In this document: positions 6,499 through 20,390 of the stretch, piece after piece
How positions within the stretch are numbered: position 1 is the first letter of the stretch
Layout of the letters: each line of letters starts with the position of its first letter
Source of the DNA: UBA5972 sp964600965
Lineage (GTDB): Bacteria > Pseudomonadota > Alphaproteobacteria > Rhodobacterales > Rhodobacteraceae
Direction of reading: 5' to 3'
Assembly: GCA_964600965.1 (NCBI GenBank)
Contig: CAZRLO010000042.1
Span: forward strand, 1-22,636
Length of the DNA: 22,636 nucleotides
Position numbers and translations under genes: made by a program
Notes under the pieces: generated by a model
Told to the model about the DNA's origin: nothing
The model's input: the letters and a program-made list of their open reading frames with translations, nothing else
The model's database searches: none

Positions 6499-7197
6499 AT
6501 GGCAAAACTCGGAAAAAGAACCCGCGCCGCACGCGAAGCCTTCCAGGGTCGCACGGATGTAACCGTGGAAGAGGCCGTTGCGCTGGTCAAGGCCAACGCC
6601 ACCGCGAAATTCGACGAAACCGTTGAAATCGCAGTAAATCTCGGAGTCGACCCCCGCCACGCCGACCAGATGGTCCGGGGTGTGGTCAACCTGCCGAACG
6701 GCACGGGCAAGACCATGCGCGTGGCCGTGTTCGCCCGTGGCGACAAGGCAGACGAGGCCAAGGAAGCCGGGGCCGATATCGTCGGTGCCGAGGACCTGAT
6801 GGAAATCGTTCAGGGCGGCAAGATCGAATTTGACCGCTGCATCGCCACACCGGACATGATGCCGGTCGTCGGGCGGCTGGGCAAGATCCTTGGCCCGCGC
6901 AACCTGATGCCCAATCCGCGTGTCGGCACCGTGACGATGGACGTCAAGGCCGCGATCGATGCGGCCAAGGGCGGCGAGGTTCAGTTCAAGGTCGAAAAGG
7001 CCGGCGTGGTGCACGCGGGCGTCGGCAAGGCCTCGTTCGACGAGGGCCAGTTGGCCGAGAATGTGCGCGCCTTCGTGACCGCCGTGCAAAAGGCCAAACC
7101 GGCGGGTGCCAAGGGCGCCTATATGAAGAAAATCGCGCTCAGCTCCACCATGGGGCCGGGGGTCAGTGTCGATATCGCGGCGGCGGTCGGCGAATAG
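6499..7197 (+). CDS. rplA: 50S ribosomal protein L1
   Basis: A 232-residue protein of normal length that forms the mobile L1 stalk at the E site and helps release deacylated tRNA; in many bacteria it also represses its own operon. Typical segments are present: FDETVEIAVNLGVDPRHADQ near residues 36-56 (FDETVEIAVNLGVDP, then RHADQ), LGKILGPRNLMPNPRVGTV (starting LGKILGPR), and the C-terminal SSTMGPGVSVD. The start ATG lies only 4 bases after the rplK stop, and its ribosome-binding site GAAGGGG (6485-6491) overlaps the end of rplK, so translation of the two is probably coupled. Confidence 0.97.
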   Translation: MAKLGKRTRAAREAFQGRTDVTVEEAVALVKANATAKFDETVEIAVNLGVDPRHADQMVRGVVNLPNGTGKTMRVAVFARGDKADEAKEAGADIVGAEDLMEIVQGGKIEFDRCIATPDMMPVVGRLGKILGPRNLMPNPRVGTVTMDVKAAIDAAKGGEVQFKVEKAGVVHAGVGKASFDEGQLAENVRAFVTAVQKAKPAGAKGAYMKKIALSSTMGPGVSVDIAAAVGE

Positions 7198-7502
7198 GAT
7201 TTCGTTGCGGTGCGTGGAAACCGCGCAGCGCAACAAGAAAACGGATGCGCGGGAACCGCGCACCGCAAGAAATCCCCCTCGGGGGAGAATGGCAAGGCAG
7301 CCCGCTGCCTTGTTCGTCCAAGACGGTGGGTGACCATCAGGTCATAAGTCCTGCCCGAGACGGGAAGCGAACAAAAAGACCCCATGGGCGCAGCCCTCGG
7401 GCGATTTTGGGAGGGACCCGTAGAACGGACCCAAGTGCCGGAGAAGATTTCCGGCGAATATGAGCCGGAGGGGGCAACCCTTCCAATGACTGGAGCAAAA
7501 CT
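7198..7502 (+). promoter_or_regulatory. Structured rplJ leader, candidate L10 autoregulatory region
   Basis: This 305-base gap holds no gene but several hairpins. TTGCGGTGCG (7205-7214) pairs perfectly with CGCACCGCAA (7259-7268); inside it CCGCGCA (7221-7227) pairs with TGCGCGG (7246-7252) after an asymmetric purine-rich internal loop. TCCCC/GGGGA closes a CTCG loop (7273-7286). CAAGGCAG/CTGCCTTG closes CCCG (7293-7312). CCGGA/TCCGG lies at 7438-7454. A GCAA tetraloop hairpin (7467-7484) ends 7 bases before the GGAG at 7492. In other bacteria the L10-L7/L12 complex binds such a leader to repress rplJL. I saw no convincing promoter here. Confidence 0.6.
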
Positions 7503-8021
7503 GTGGATAGAGCCCAAAAGGAAGCGGTGGTCGGCGAACTCGGCCAAATCTTCGCGGACTCTGGCGTAATTGTCGTTGCACATTACGCAGGTCTCACGGT
7601 TGCAGAGATGCAGGATTTCCGGGGTCGCATGCGCGAAGCCGGCGGGTCCGTACGTGTCGCCAAGAACAGGCTCGCCAAAATCGCTCTTGAGGGCAGCCGG
7701 TGCGAAAGCATCGCGGATCTGCTCACGGGAATGACCGTTCTCGCCTATAGCGAAGACCCGGTTGCCGCAGCGCGTGTTGCGGAGGCCTATGCCAAGGACA
7801 ACCAGAAACTGGTGATCCTTGGGGGTGCTATGGGTGAAAACGCTCTGGATGTTGCCGGTGTCAAAGCCGTGGCAGCCATGCCGTCGCGTGACGAGCTTAT
7901 CGCTCAGATCGTGTCGAGCATCGGTGCCCCTGCTGCGAATATCGCCGGTGCGATTGGCGCGCCTGCCCAAAACATTGCTTCGATCCTTTCGACGATCGAA
8001 GAACGGGCCGAGGCGGCATAA
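7503..8021 (+). CDS. rplJ: 50S ribosomal protein L10
   Basis: A 172-residue protein forming the base of the ribosomal stalk; its N-terminal domain binds 23S rRNA beside L11 and its C-terminal helix carries L7/L12 dimers. The start is the GTG codon at 7503 (MDRAQKEAVVGELGQIF), with GGAG at 7492-7495; no in-frame ATG gives a plausible N terminus. The segment VVAHYAGLTVAEMQDFR and the motif VAKNRLAKIAL are typical. The alanine-rich C terminus from about residue 135 contains repeated GAPAANIAG/GAPAQNIAS sequence, where the dimer-binding helix begins. rplL follows after 80 bases. Confidence 0.96.
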   Translation: MDRAQKEAVVGELGQIFADSGVIVVAHYAGLTVAEMQDFRGRMREAGGSVRVAKNRLAKIALEGSRCESIADLLTGMTVLAYSEDPVAAARVAEAYAKDNQKLVILGGAMGENALDVAGVKAVAAMPSRDELIAQIVSSIGAPAANIAGAIGAPAQNIASILSTIEERAEAA

Positions 8022-8101
8022 GCGAACTGCAATTGTGAGGCGTGCTGATGGAAAACGAAAGCCACGCTGGAACAGATCAAAACTGAAACGGAACGTATCA
8101 A

Positions 8102-8476
8102 ATGGCTGATATCAAGAAACTCGCGGAAAGCATCGTCGGTCTGACGCTGCTGGAAGCTCAGGAACTGAAAACCCTGCTGAAAGACGAATACGGCATCGAA
8201 CCCGCTGCTGGCGGCGCTGTGATGATGGCCGGTCCCGCGGATGCAGGCGAAGCGGTCGAGGAAAAAGACGAATTCGACGTCATCCTCAAAGCCGCTGGCG
8301 ACAAGAAGATCAACGTGATCAAGGAAGTCCGCGCCATCACCGGCCTTGGCCTCAAGGAAGCCAAGGATCTGGTCGAAGCCGGCGGCAAGGCCGTCAAGGA
8401 AGGCGCATCCAAAGCCGAAGCCGAGGAACTCAAAGCCAAGCTGGAAGCAGCCGGCGCCGAGGTGGAGCTCAAGTGA
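8102..8476 (+). CDS. rplL: 50S ribosomal protein L7/L12
   Basis: A 124-residue acidic stalk protein present in several copies per ribosome; it recruits and stimulates the GTPase factors. The N-terminal dimerisation helices occupy about residues 1-33, a short Ala/Gly/Met hinge (AAGGAVMMAGPADAG) about 35-50, and the globular C-terminal domain about 55-124 with FDVILKAAGDKKINVIKEVR and the factor-binding GLGLKEAKDLVE. The ribosome-binding site before ATG 8102 is weak (GAAACGGA about 10 bases upstream), unexpected for such a highly made protein. Confidence 0.97.
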   Translation: MADIKKLAESIVGLTLLEAQELKTLLKDEYGIEPAAGGAVMMAGPADAGEAVEEKDEFDVILKAAGDKKINVIKEVRAITGLGLKEAKDLVEAGGKAVKEGASKAEAEELKAKLEAAGAEVELK

Positions 8477-8493
8477 CGTCTGCCTGAGCGCAG

Positions 8494-8566
8494 GGGGTCA
8501 TCCCGGACTTGATCCGGGATCGCCCTGCCTCACGCGAAGGCCGCGGATCAGGTCCGGGGCTGCGTC
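8494..8566. repeat. REP-like paired palindromic element after rplL
   Basis: Two related palindromes lie in inverted orientation. ATCCCGGA (8500-8507) pairs perfectly with TCCGGGAT (8513-8520) around CTTGA, and GCCGCGGA (8540-8547) pairs with TCCGGGGC (8553-8560) around TCAGG with one mismatch. The second, read in reverse complement, is nearly the same sequence as the first. From memory, TCATCCCGGACTTGATCC is widely dispersed between genes in alphaproteobacteria, but I cannot run the search. It begins 17 bases after the rplL stop. Confidence 0.65.
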
Positions 8567-8577
8567 ACGAAAAACAC

Positions 8578-8609
8578 TGGCCGGACCCGCGAAAATCCGG
8601 GTCCGGCCA
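8578..8609 (+). terminator. Strong hairpin between rplL and rpoB, possible attenuator
   Basis: TGGCCGGACCCG pairs with CGGGTCCGGCCA without mismatch, a 12-base-pair stem over the 8-base loop CGAAAATC. It is followed by AACCCGTCTTT, which has only three consecutive T residues 8 bases later, so it is at best a partial intrinsic terminator. A leaky stop here would reduce rpoBC relative to the abundant L7/L12; RNA processing is the other obvious role. Confidence 0.5.
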
Positions 8610-8784
8610 AACCCGTCTTTCCAGACGCCCTGACGACGGGACGTCTTGGAAGGCGCGGTTGAAGGTTCGGGTGCAGGATGTTGGGACGTCCTGCAAGAAT
8701 GGAACCGCAACCCCCTTGGTGAGCAGGACGTGCCCGGTACCCGACGGACGCGATCTGCGAACAGTTGAAAGGTGACTCTACGTC
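8610..8784 (+). promoter_or_regulatory. Structured rpoB leader with competing pairings
   Basis: GCGGTT (8655-8660) pairs with AACCGC (8703-8708) and encloses a second stem, GCAGGA (8673-8678) with TCCTGC (8689-8694). The same 3' arm, extended as ACGTCCTGC (8686-8694), is also perfectly complementary to GCAGGACGT (8723-8731), so the two folds exclude each other. The string GGGACGTC(T/C)TG occurs twice (8638, 8683). From memory a structured RNA named Rhodo-rpoB has been described before rpoB in Rhodobacterales; I cannot confirm identity. AAAGGTGA at 8768-8775 is the ribosome-binding site of rpoB. I see no clear promoter. Confidence 0.55.
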
Positions 8785-12918
<4,134 letters not shown>

Positions 12919-12924
<6 letters not shown>

Positions 12925-12943
12925 GGGCGTTTGCGCCCCACTC
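12919..12943 (+). other. Hairpin across the rpoB stop codon
   Basis: GAGTG (12919-12923) and GGGCG (12925-12929) pair with CACTC (12939-12943) and CGCCC (12934-12938), a ten-pair stem with one bulged A and a TTTG loop. The bulged A is the last base of the TGA stop codon. CTCAA (12941-12945) could instead pair with TTGAG (12955-12959), close to the rpoC ribosome-binding site. No T tract follows, so termination is unlikely. Confidence 0.5.
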
Positions 12944-12973
12944 AAATCTGGAAATTGAGATCAGGATCATAAA

Positions 12974-17263
<4,290 letters not shown>

Positions 17264-17290
17264 CGCGACCGCCGGAAAGCCCGCACCACA

Positions 17291-17310
17291 GGTCGGACAA
17301 TTGTCCGACC
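17291..17310. repeat. 20-base perfect palindrome after rpoC
   Basis: GGTCGGACAA is followed by its exact reverse complement. The same 20 bases occur at 2071-2090 at the end of the aldehyde dehydrogenase-like gene. Outside the 20 bases the two copies differ: this one lacks the flanking GTA/TAC pairs. It lies 27 bases after the rpoC stop and 15 bases before the rpoC terminator, where it would add a second hairpin to the mRNA 3' end. Confidence 0.85.
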
Positions 17311-17325
17311 CACGGCCAAATCCAC

Positions 17326-17362
17326 AAAACCCCTGCCGGCAACGGTGGGGGTTTTCATTTTC
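17326..17362 (+). terminator. Intrinsic terminator of the rpoBC transcript
   Basis: AAAACCCC (17326-17333) pairs with GGGGTTTT (17348-17355), continued by two G-T wobble pairs and CCG/CGG around a GCAA tetraloop, 13 pairs in all. TTTT of the stem and the following CATTTT supply the U-rich tail. This is the strongest terminator in the window and marks the end of the rpoBC unit. Confidence 0.9.
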
Positions 17363-17408
17363 CGGTGACGCGCGGGCAAGTGAGGTATCCGGTGACGCAC
17401 CGGCAAGT
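17361..17408. repeat. Imperfect tandem pair of 21-base repeats
   Basis: TCCGGTGACGC-GCG-GGCAAGT (17361-17381) and TCCGGTGACGC-ACC-GGCAAGT (17388-17408) match at 19 of 21 positions with a 27-base period. They start inside the tail of the rpoC terminator. No function is evident. Confidence 0.7.
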
Positions 17409-17471
17409 CCGATCCTCGCTGCCCGCAAACATCCGGCACCTCAATCGCGTTTGATCCCGCCTGTCCGGGCA

Positions 17472-17508
17472 AAACCGGTGATGGCAACACTTCGGCGCGC
17501 ACCGGTTT
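17472..17508. repeat. Perfect inverted repeat in the gap before the small secreted protein
   Basis: AAACCGGTG (17472-17480) pairs with CACCGGTTT (17500-17508), nine pairs over a 19-base loop. No T tract follows on the plus strand; read on the minus strand the stem is followed by only one further T before GCCC. The rest of the 351-base gap 17264-17614 holds the rpoC-side elements listed above and no gene I can support. Confidence 0.5.
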
Positions 17509-17614
17509 AAGGGGGTTGATGGCACCAACCTTGTGTGGTGTTGTAAGATATGGTTCAACGAGTCCGGTCGTAAATTGCTCGATGCGCTGGCCGGTGCAAT
17601 AATGGGAGAAAAAT

Positions 17615-17998
17615 ATGAAAGTTGCAAACACCTTGGGCAGATTCATTGGCGGCGGCATCGTTGGCGCCATGGCCGTTTCGGTATTTTTGTTTGGCAGCGC
17701 CGATATTGCGAGCGCGGCCACGAAATATCTGACCAAGAGCGAGTTGCAGGCTTTTTTGACGGGCCACCGCTTCAAGATTAATGGAACAACCTATGAATAT
17801 CGGGCCGACGGAACCATAAAGGTTGGCAAAGATACCGGAAAATGGTGGTTGGACGGAAACAGATACTGCACGGAATGGGATGGCAAAAAGGGAAAATGCA
17901 TGCTTGTCTCCTTCAACGGCAAGGCCGTCTATATGCTTGTCCACGATCACGGCAGCAAAGCGAACAACCACAAGTGGCGCATGCGGAATGCTGATTGA
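17615..17998 (+). CDS. Small secreted protein of unknown function
   Basis: A 127-residue protein with a signal peptide: charged start, hydrophobic stretch at about residues 9-27, and a likely signal peptidase site after A34 in IASAATKY. The mature part of about 93 residues contains TYEYRADGTIKV...GKWWLDGNRYCTEW...KGKCMLVSFNGK, a compact beta-rich pattern with two cysteines, C85 and C95, that could form a disulfide in the periplasm. It recalls the DUF995-type pattern (DG...GxW...YC..W) seen in alphaproteobacteria, but I am not sure of the family and no function can be given. GGGAG at 17604-17608 supports the start. Its composition is visibly less GC-rich than the polymerase genes next to it, consistent with later acquisition. 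Confidence 0.8.
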   Translation: MKVANTLGRFIGGGIVGAMAVSVFLFGSADIASAATKYLTKSELQAFLTGHRFKINGTTYEYRADGTIKVGKDTGKWWLDGNRYCTEWDGKKGKCMLVSFNGKAVYMLVHDHGSKANNHKWRMRNAD

Positions 17999-18159
17999 AG
18001 TGCCCGCGAAATCTTGACGAGGACCGGGAATTCGATTGATGTGACACCGCCGGTGGACAAGAACATCGGCTGAGCGAAACGGCAGTCAAGCGCGGCGGGC
18101 ACCGACCCGCATGCGACGGTCGTGCAGACCCGACTTCGCCCGACGAACCCCCGTGAATG

Positions 18160-18220
18160 CCGGATACCGCATACCTGCACCGAACGACCGGATTGCCGGT
18201 TGCACCTGCAGCGTATCCGG
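18160..18220. repeat. Long-loop inverted repeat upstream of the DMT permease
   Basis: CCGGATAC (18160-18167) pairs with GTATCCGG (18213-18220); within the loop ACCGG and CCGGT close an ATTG tetraloop. The structure ends 22 bases before the ATG at 18243 and could be an operator or leader hairpin. The 244-base gap 17999-18242 holds no gene I can support and no clear promoter. Confidence 0.4.
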
Positions 18221-18242
18221 GTAACAACTTCGTCCGGCAAGA

Positions 18243-19136
18243 ATGCAGGTGCCGGTCTTGATCCTTTCCGAAAACACACGCGGCGCGTTTCTGATGATGG
18301 GGTCGATGGCGGCGTTCACCGTGAACGACACGTTCATCAAGTTGGTGGCCGGAGAATTGCCGCTGTTTCAGGCGATTTTCATTCGCGGGGTGGTAACCTC
18401 GTTGTTGCTGTTATCGCTGGGACTGGCAAGCGGGCGGCTTCGTTGGCGCATCTCGTCGCACGACCGGCGGCTGGTCGGCCTGCGGACGTTGGCCGAACTC
18501 GGCGCGACCACCTTTTTTCTGACCGCGCTTTTCCACATGCCGCTGGCCAATGTCACGGCGATCCTGCAAGCCCTGCCTTTGGCAATCACGCTGGCAGGTG
18601 CGGTCTTCTTGAAGGAATCCGTCGGTTGGCGGCGGTATGGCGCCATCGCGATCGGTTTTTTTGGCGTGATGCTGATTATCCGGCCCGGCAGCGCCGGGTT
18701 CGATGCCTTTTCGATTTATGCACTGGTTGCCGTCGCCTTCGTGGTCGTGCGCGACTTGACGACGCGGCGGTTGTCGCGGGACGTGCCGTCCCTGACGGTC
18801 GCGTTGGTCACCGCGCTGGCGGTCACCACGATGGGCGCCGTGGTGACGATGTTCGCCGACTGGCAGCCGGTGTCGCTTGCGAACATGCTGTCGCTGGGGG
18901 CGGCCGCGATCTTCATTGTCGCGGGTTATACGCTGGCGGTGATGGTCATGCGCGTCGGCGAGATCGGCTTTGTCGCCGCATTTCGCTACACATCCCTGAT
19001 CTGGGCCATCCTGCTGGGCCTTCTTGTGTTCCGCGAGTTTCCGGCGGCGCCCACCCTGCTGGGCGGGATGATCGTGGTTCTGACCGGTATATACGCCATT
19101 TACCGCGAACGGATCGCCCACCGCCCGAAGCCTTGA
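18243..19136 (+). CDS. DMT superfamily (EamA-type) permease
   Basis: A 297-residue inner-membrane protein with two EamA-type halves and about ten membrane helices. The first half starts with NTRGAFLMMGSMAAFTVNDTFIK (NTRGAFLMMGSMAAF at residues 11-25) and ends with GAVFLKESVGWRRYGAIAIGFFGVMLIIRPG (core FLKESVGWRRYGAI at 122-135); the second repeats the pattern with FREFPAAPTLLGGMIVVLTGIY (core LLGGMIVVLTG at 272-282). Members move metabolites or amino acids out of, or nucleotide sugars within, cells; the substrate is not predictable. The ATG at 18243 has only a poor ribosome-binding site; GTG 18249 and TTG 18258 are in-frame alternatives. It stands alone between the small secreted protein and the rpsL promoter. 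Confidence 0.88.
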   Translation: MQVPVLILSENTRGAFLMMGSMAAFTVNDTFIKLVAGELPLFQAIFIRGVVTSLLLLSLGLASGRLRWRISSHDRRLVGLRTLAELGATTFFLTALFHMPLANVTAILQALPLAITLAGAVFLKESVGWRRYGAIAIGFFGVMLIIRPGSAGFDAFSIYALVAVAFVVVRDLTTRRLSRDVPSLTVALVTALAVTTMGAVVTMFADWQPVSLANMLSLGAAAIFIVAGYTLAVMVMRVGEIGFVAAFRYTSLIWAILLGLLVFREFPAAPTLLGGMIVVLTGIYAIYRERIAHRPKP

Positions 19137-19193
19137 AACCCGGTGGGAACCGCGAATTGAAATCGGAATGTCGCGCCCTTGCCTGCGGGCCTG

Positions 19194-19222
19194 TTGACAC
19201 CCCTCACGACTCCGCCTATACG
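19194..19222 (+). promoter_or_regulatory. Promoter of the str operon
   Basis: A consensus TTGACA at 19194-19199, a 17-base spacer, and TATACG at 19217-19222 form the best promoter in the window. Transcription should begin near 19229, leaving a leader of about 200 bases before rpsL. The leader contains the 12-base palindrome CTGGAATTCCAG (19310-19321) but no strong long hairpin that I could see. The promoter makes rpsL-rpsG-fusA-tuf independent of rpoC, as the upstream terminator requires. Confidence 0.85.
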
Positions 19223-19427
19223 CCCGCTATCTGCCGGAGGGGTTAACGCTTTTTCGCAGACAAAGCCACAATTTGGCGGTCATGATCCGGGCGGTAGCGT
19301 TCTGATCCTCTGGAATTCCAGCCGCGGCGTTTCCCGAAGAAAATTAGGGGGGCGCTGGCGGCTTTGGCGCGTTGCCGCAGGGTTACGCGCAAAGACGAGA
19401 CAGAAACGGGTAAAACGGGGTTTCCGA

Positions 19428-19799
19428 ATGCCAACGATCCAACAGTTGATCCGCAAACCGCGGCAACCGAAAGTGAAACGCTCCAAGTCGCTGCACATGC
19501 AGGGCTGTCCGCAAAAGCGTGGCGTCTGTACCCGCGTTTATACCACGACACCGAAAAAGCCGAACTCGGCCATGCGGAAGGTTGCCAAGGTGCGCCTGAC
19601 CAATGGATTCGAGGTCATCAGCTACATTCCCGGTGAAAGCCACAACCTGCAGGAACACTCGGTCGTGCTGATCCGGGGTGGCCGGGTGAAAGACCTTCCC
19701 GGCGTGCGCTACCACGTTCTGCGCGGTGTGCTGGATACGCAGGGCGTCAAGGACCGCCGGCAGCGACGTTCGAAATACGGCGCGAAACGGCCGAAGTGA
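19428..19799 (+). CDS. rpsL: 30S ribosomal protein S12
   Basis: A 123-residue decoding-centre protein of exactly the usual length. TTTPKKPNSA contains K43 and GGRVKDLPGVRY contains K88 and D89, the residues that govern streptomycin response and methylthiolation in other bacteria; all are wild type, so no common resistance change is present. The zinc-free QGCPQKRGVCTRVY segment is typical. ATG 19428 is preceded by GGGG at 19417-19420; the frame stays open for 83 codons upstream but those do not resemble S12. A palindromic element follows directly after the stop. Confidence 0.97.
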   Translation: MPTIQQLIRKPRQPKVKRSKSLHMQGCPQKRGVCTRVYTTTPKKPNSAMRKVAKVRLTNGFEVISYIPGESHNLQEHSVVLIRGGRVKDLPGVRYHVLRGVLDTQGVKDRRQRRSKYGAKRPK

Positions 19800-19807
19800 C
19801 ACGCAGG

Positions 19808-19870
19808 TGTCATCCCCGGGGAAACGGGGATCTCATACGGAATTAGGTCCCCGCTTTCGTGGGGATGACA
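19808..19870. repeat. 63-base paired-hairpin element between rpsL and rpsG
   Basis: The ends TGTCATCCCC (19808-19817) and GGGGATGACA (19861-19870) are perfect 10-base terminal inverted repeats. Inside, CCCCG/CGGGG closes a GGGAAA loop (19814-19829) and TCCCCGC/GTGGGGA closes TTTC with one wobble pair (19848-19866). It resembles a REP doublet or a very small inverted-repeat element, and fills most of the 99-base gap inside the str operon. It is unrelated in sequence to the elements at 2068 and 8494. Confidence 0.75.
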
Positions 19871-19898
19871 ACGGAAGAGACAGAAAGAGAAACCAGAG

Positions 19899-20369
19899 AT
19901 GTCACGACGCCATCGCGCCGAAAAACGGGAAGTACTGCCAGACGCCAAATTCGGCGACGCGGTGCTGACCAAATTCATGAACAACCTGATGCTGGACGGC
20001 AAGAAATCCGTCGCCGAGGGCATCGTCTATGGCGCGCTGGAACGCGTCGAGGGCAAGTTGAAGCGTGCGCCCGTCGAAGTGTTCCATGAAGCGCTCGAAA
20101 ACATCAAGCCGGCGGTCGAGGTTCGTTCCCGCCGGGTGGGCGGCGCGACCTATCAGGTCCCCGTCGAAGTGCGCCCCGAACGCCGCGAGGCACTGGCGAT
20201 CCGCTGGCTGATCAAGGCCAGCCGTGCGCGCAATGAAAACACGATGGAAGAGCGGCTGGCGTCCGAATTGCTGGACGCAGCGAACTCGCGCGGCTCGGCC
20301 GTGAAGAAACGCGAAGACACCCACAAAATGGCCGAGGCGAACAAAGCCTTCAGCCATTATCGCTGGTAA
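19899..20369 (+). CDS. rpsG: 30S ribosomal protein S7
   Basis: A 156-residue 16S rRNA-binding protein that nucleates assembly of the 30S head and lines the E site; in enteric bacteria it also represses the str operon. The start MSRRHRAEKREVLPDAKFGDAVLTKFMNNLM is typical (core LPDAKFGDAVLTKFMN at residues 13-28), as are VGGATYQVPVEVRPERR (starting VGGATYQVP) and the C-terminal NKAFSHYRW. The ribosome-binding site is weak: only CAGAG lies close to the ATG, possibly because the palindromic element sits so near upstream. fusA begins 21 bases after the stop. Confidence 0.97.
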   Translation: MSRRHRAEKREVLPDAKFGDAVLTKFMNNLMLDGKKSVAEGIVYGALERVEGKLKRAPVEVFHEALENIKPAVEVRSRRVGGATYQVPVEVRPERREALAIRWLIKASRARNENTMEERLASELLDAANSRGSAVKKREDTHKMAEANKAFSHYRW

Positions 20370-20390
20370 AACCTAGAAGGCTCCGGGAAG

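Noticed and set aside
18122..19246. 374-codon plus-strand frame overlapping the DMT permease
   Set aside because: Translation is basic and low in hydrophobic segments, whereas the +0 frame at 18243 has ten membrane helices and EamA motifs.
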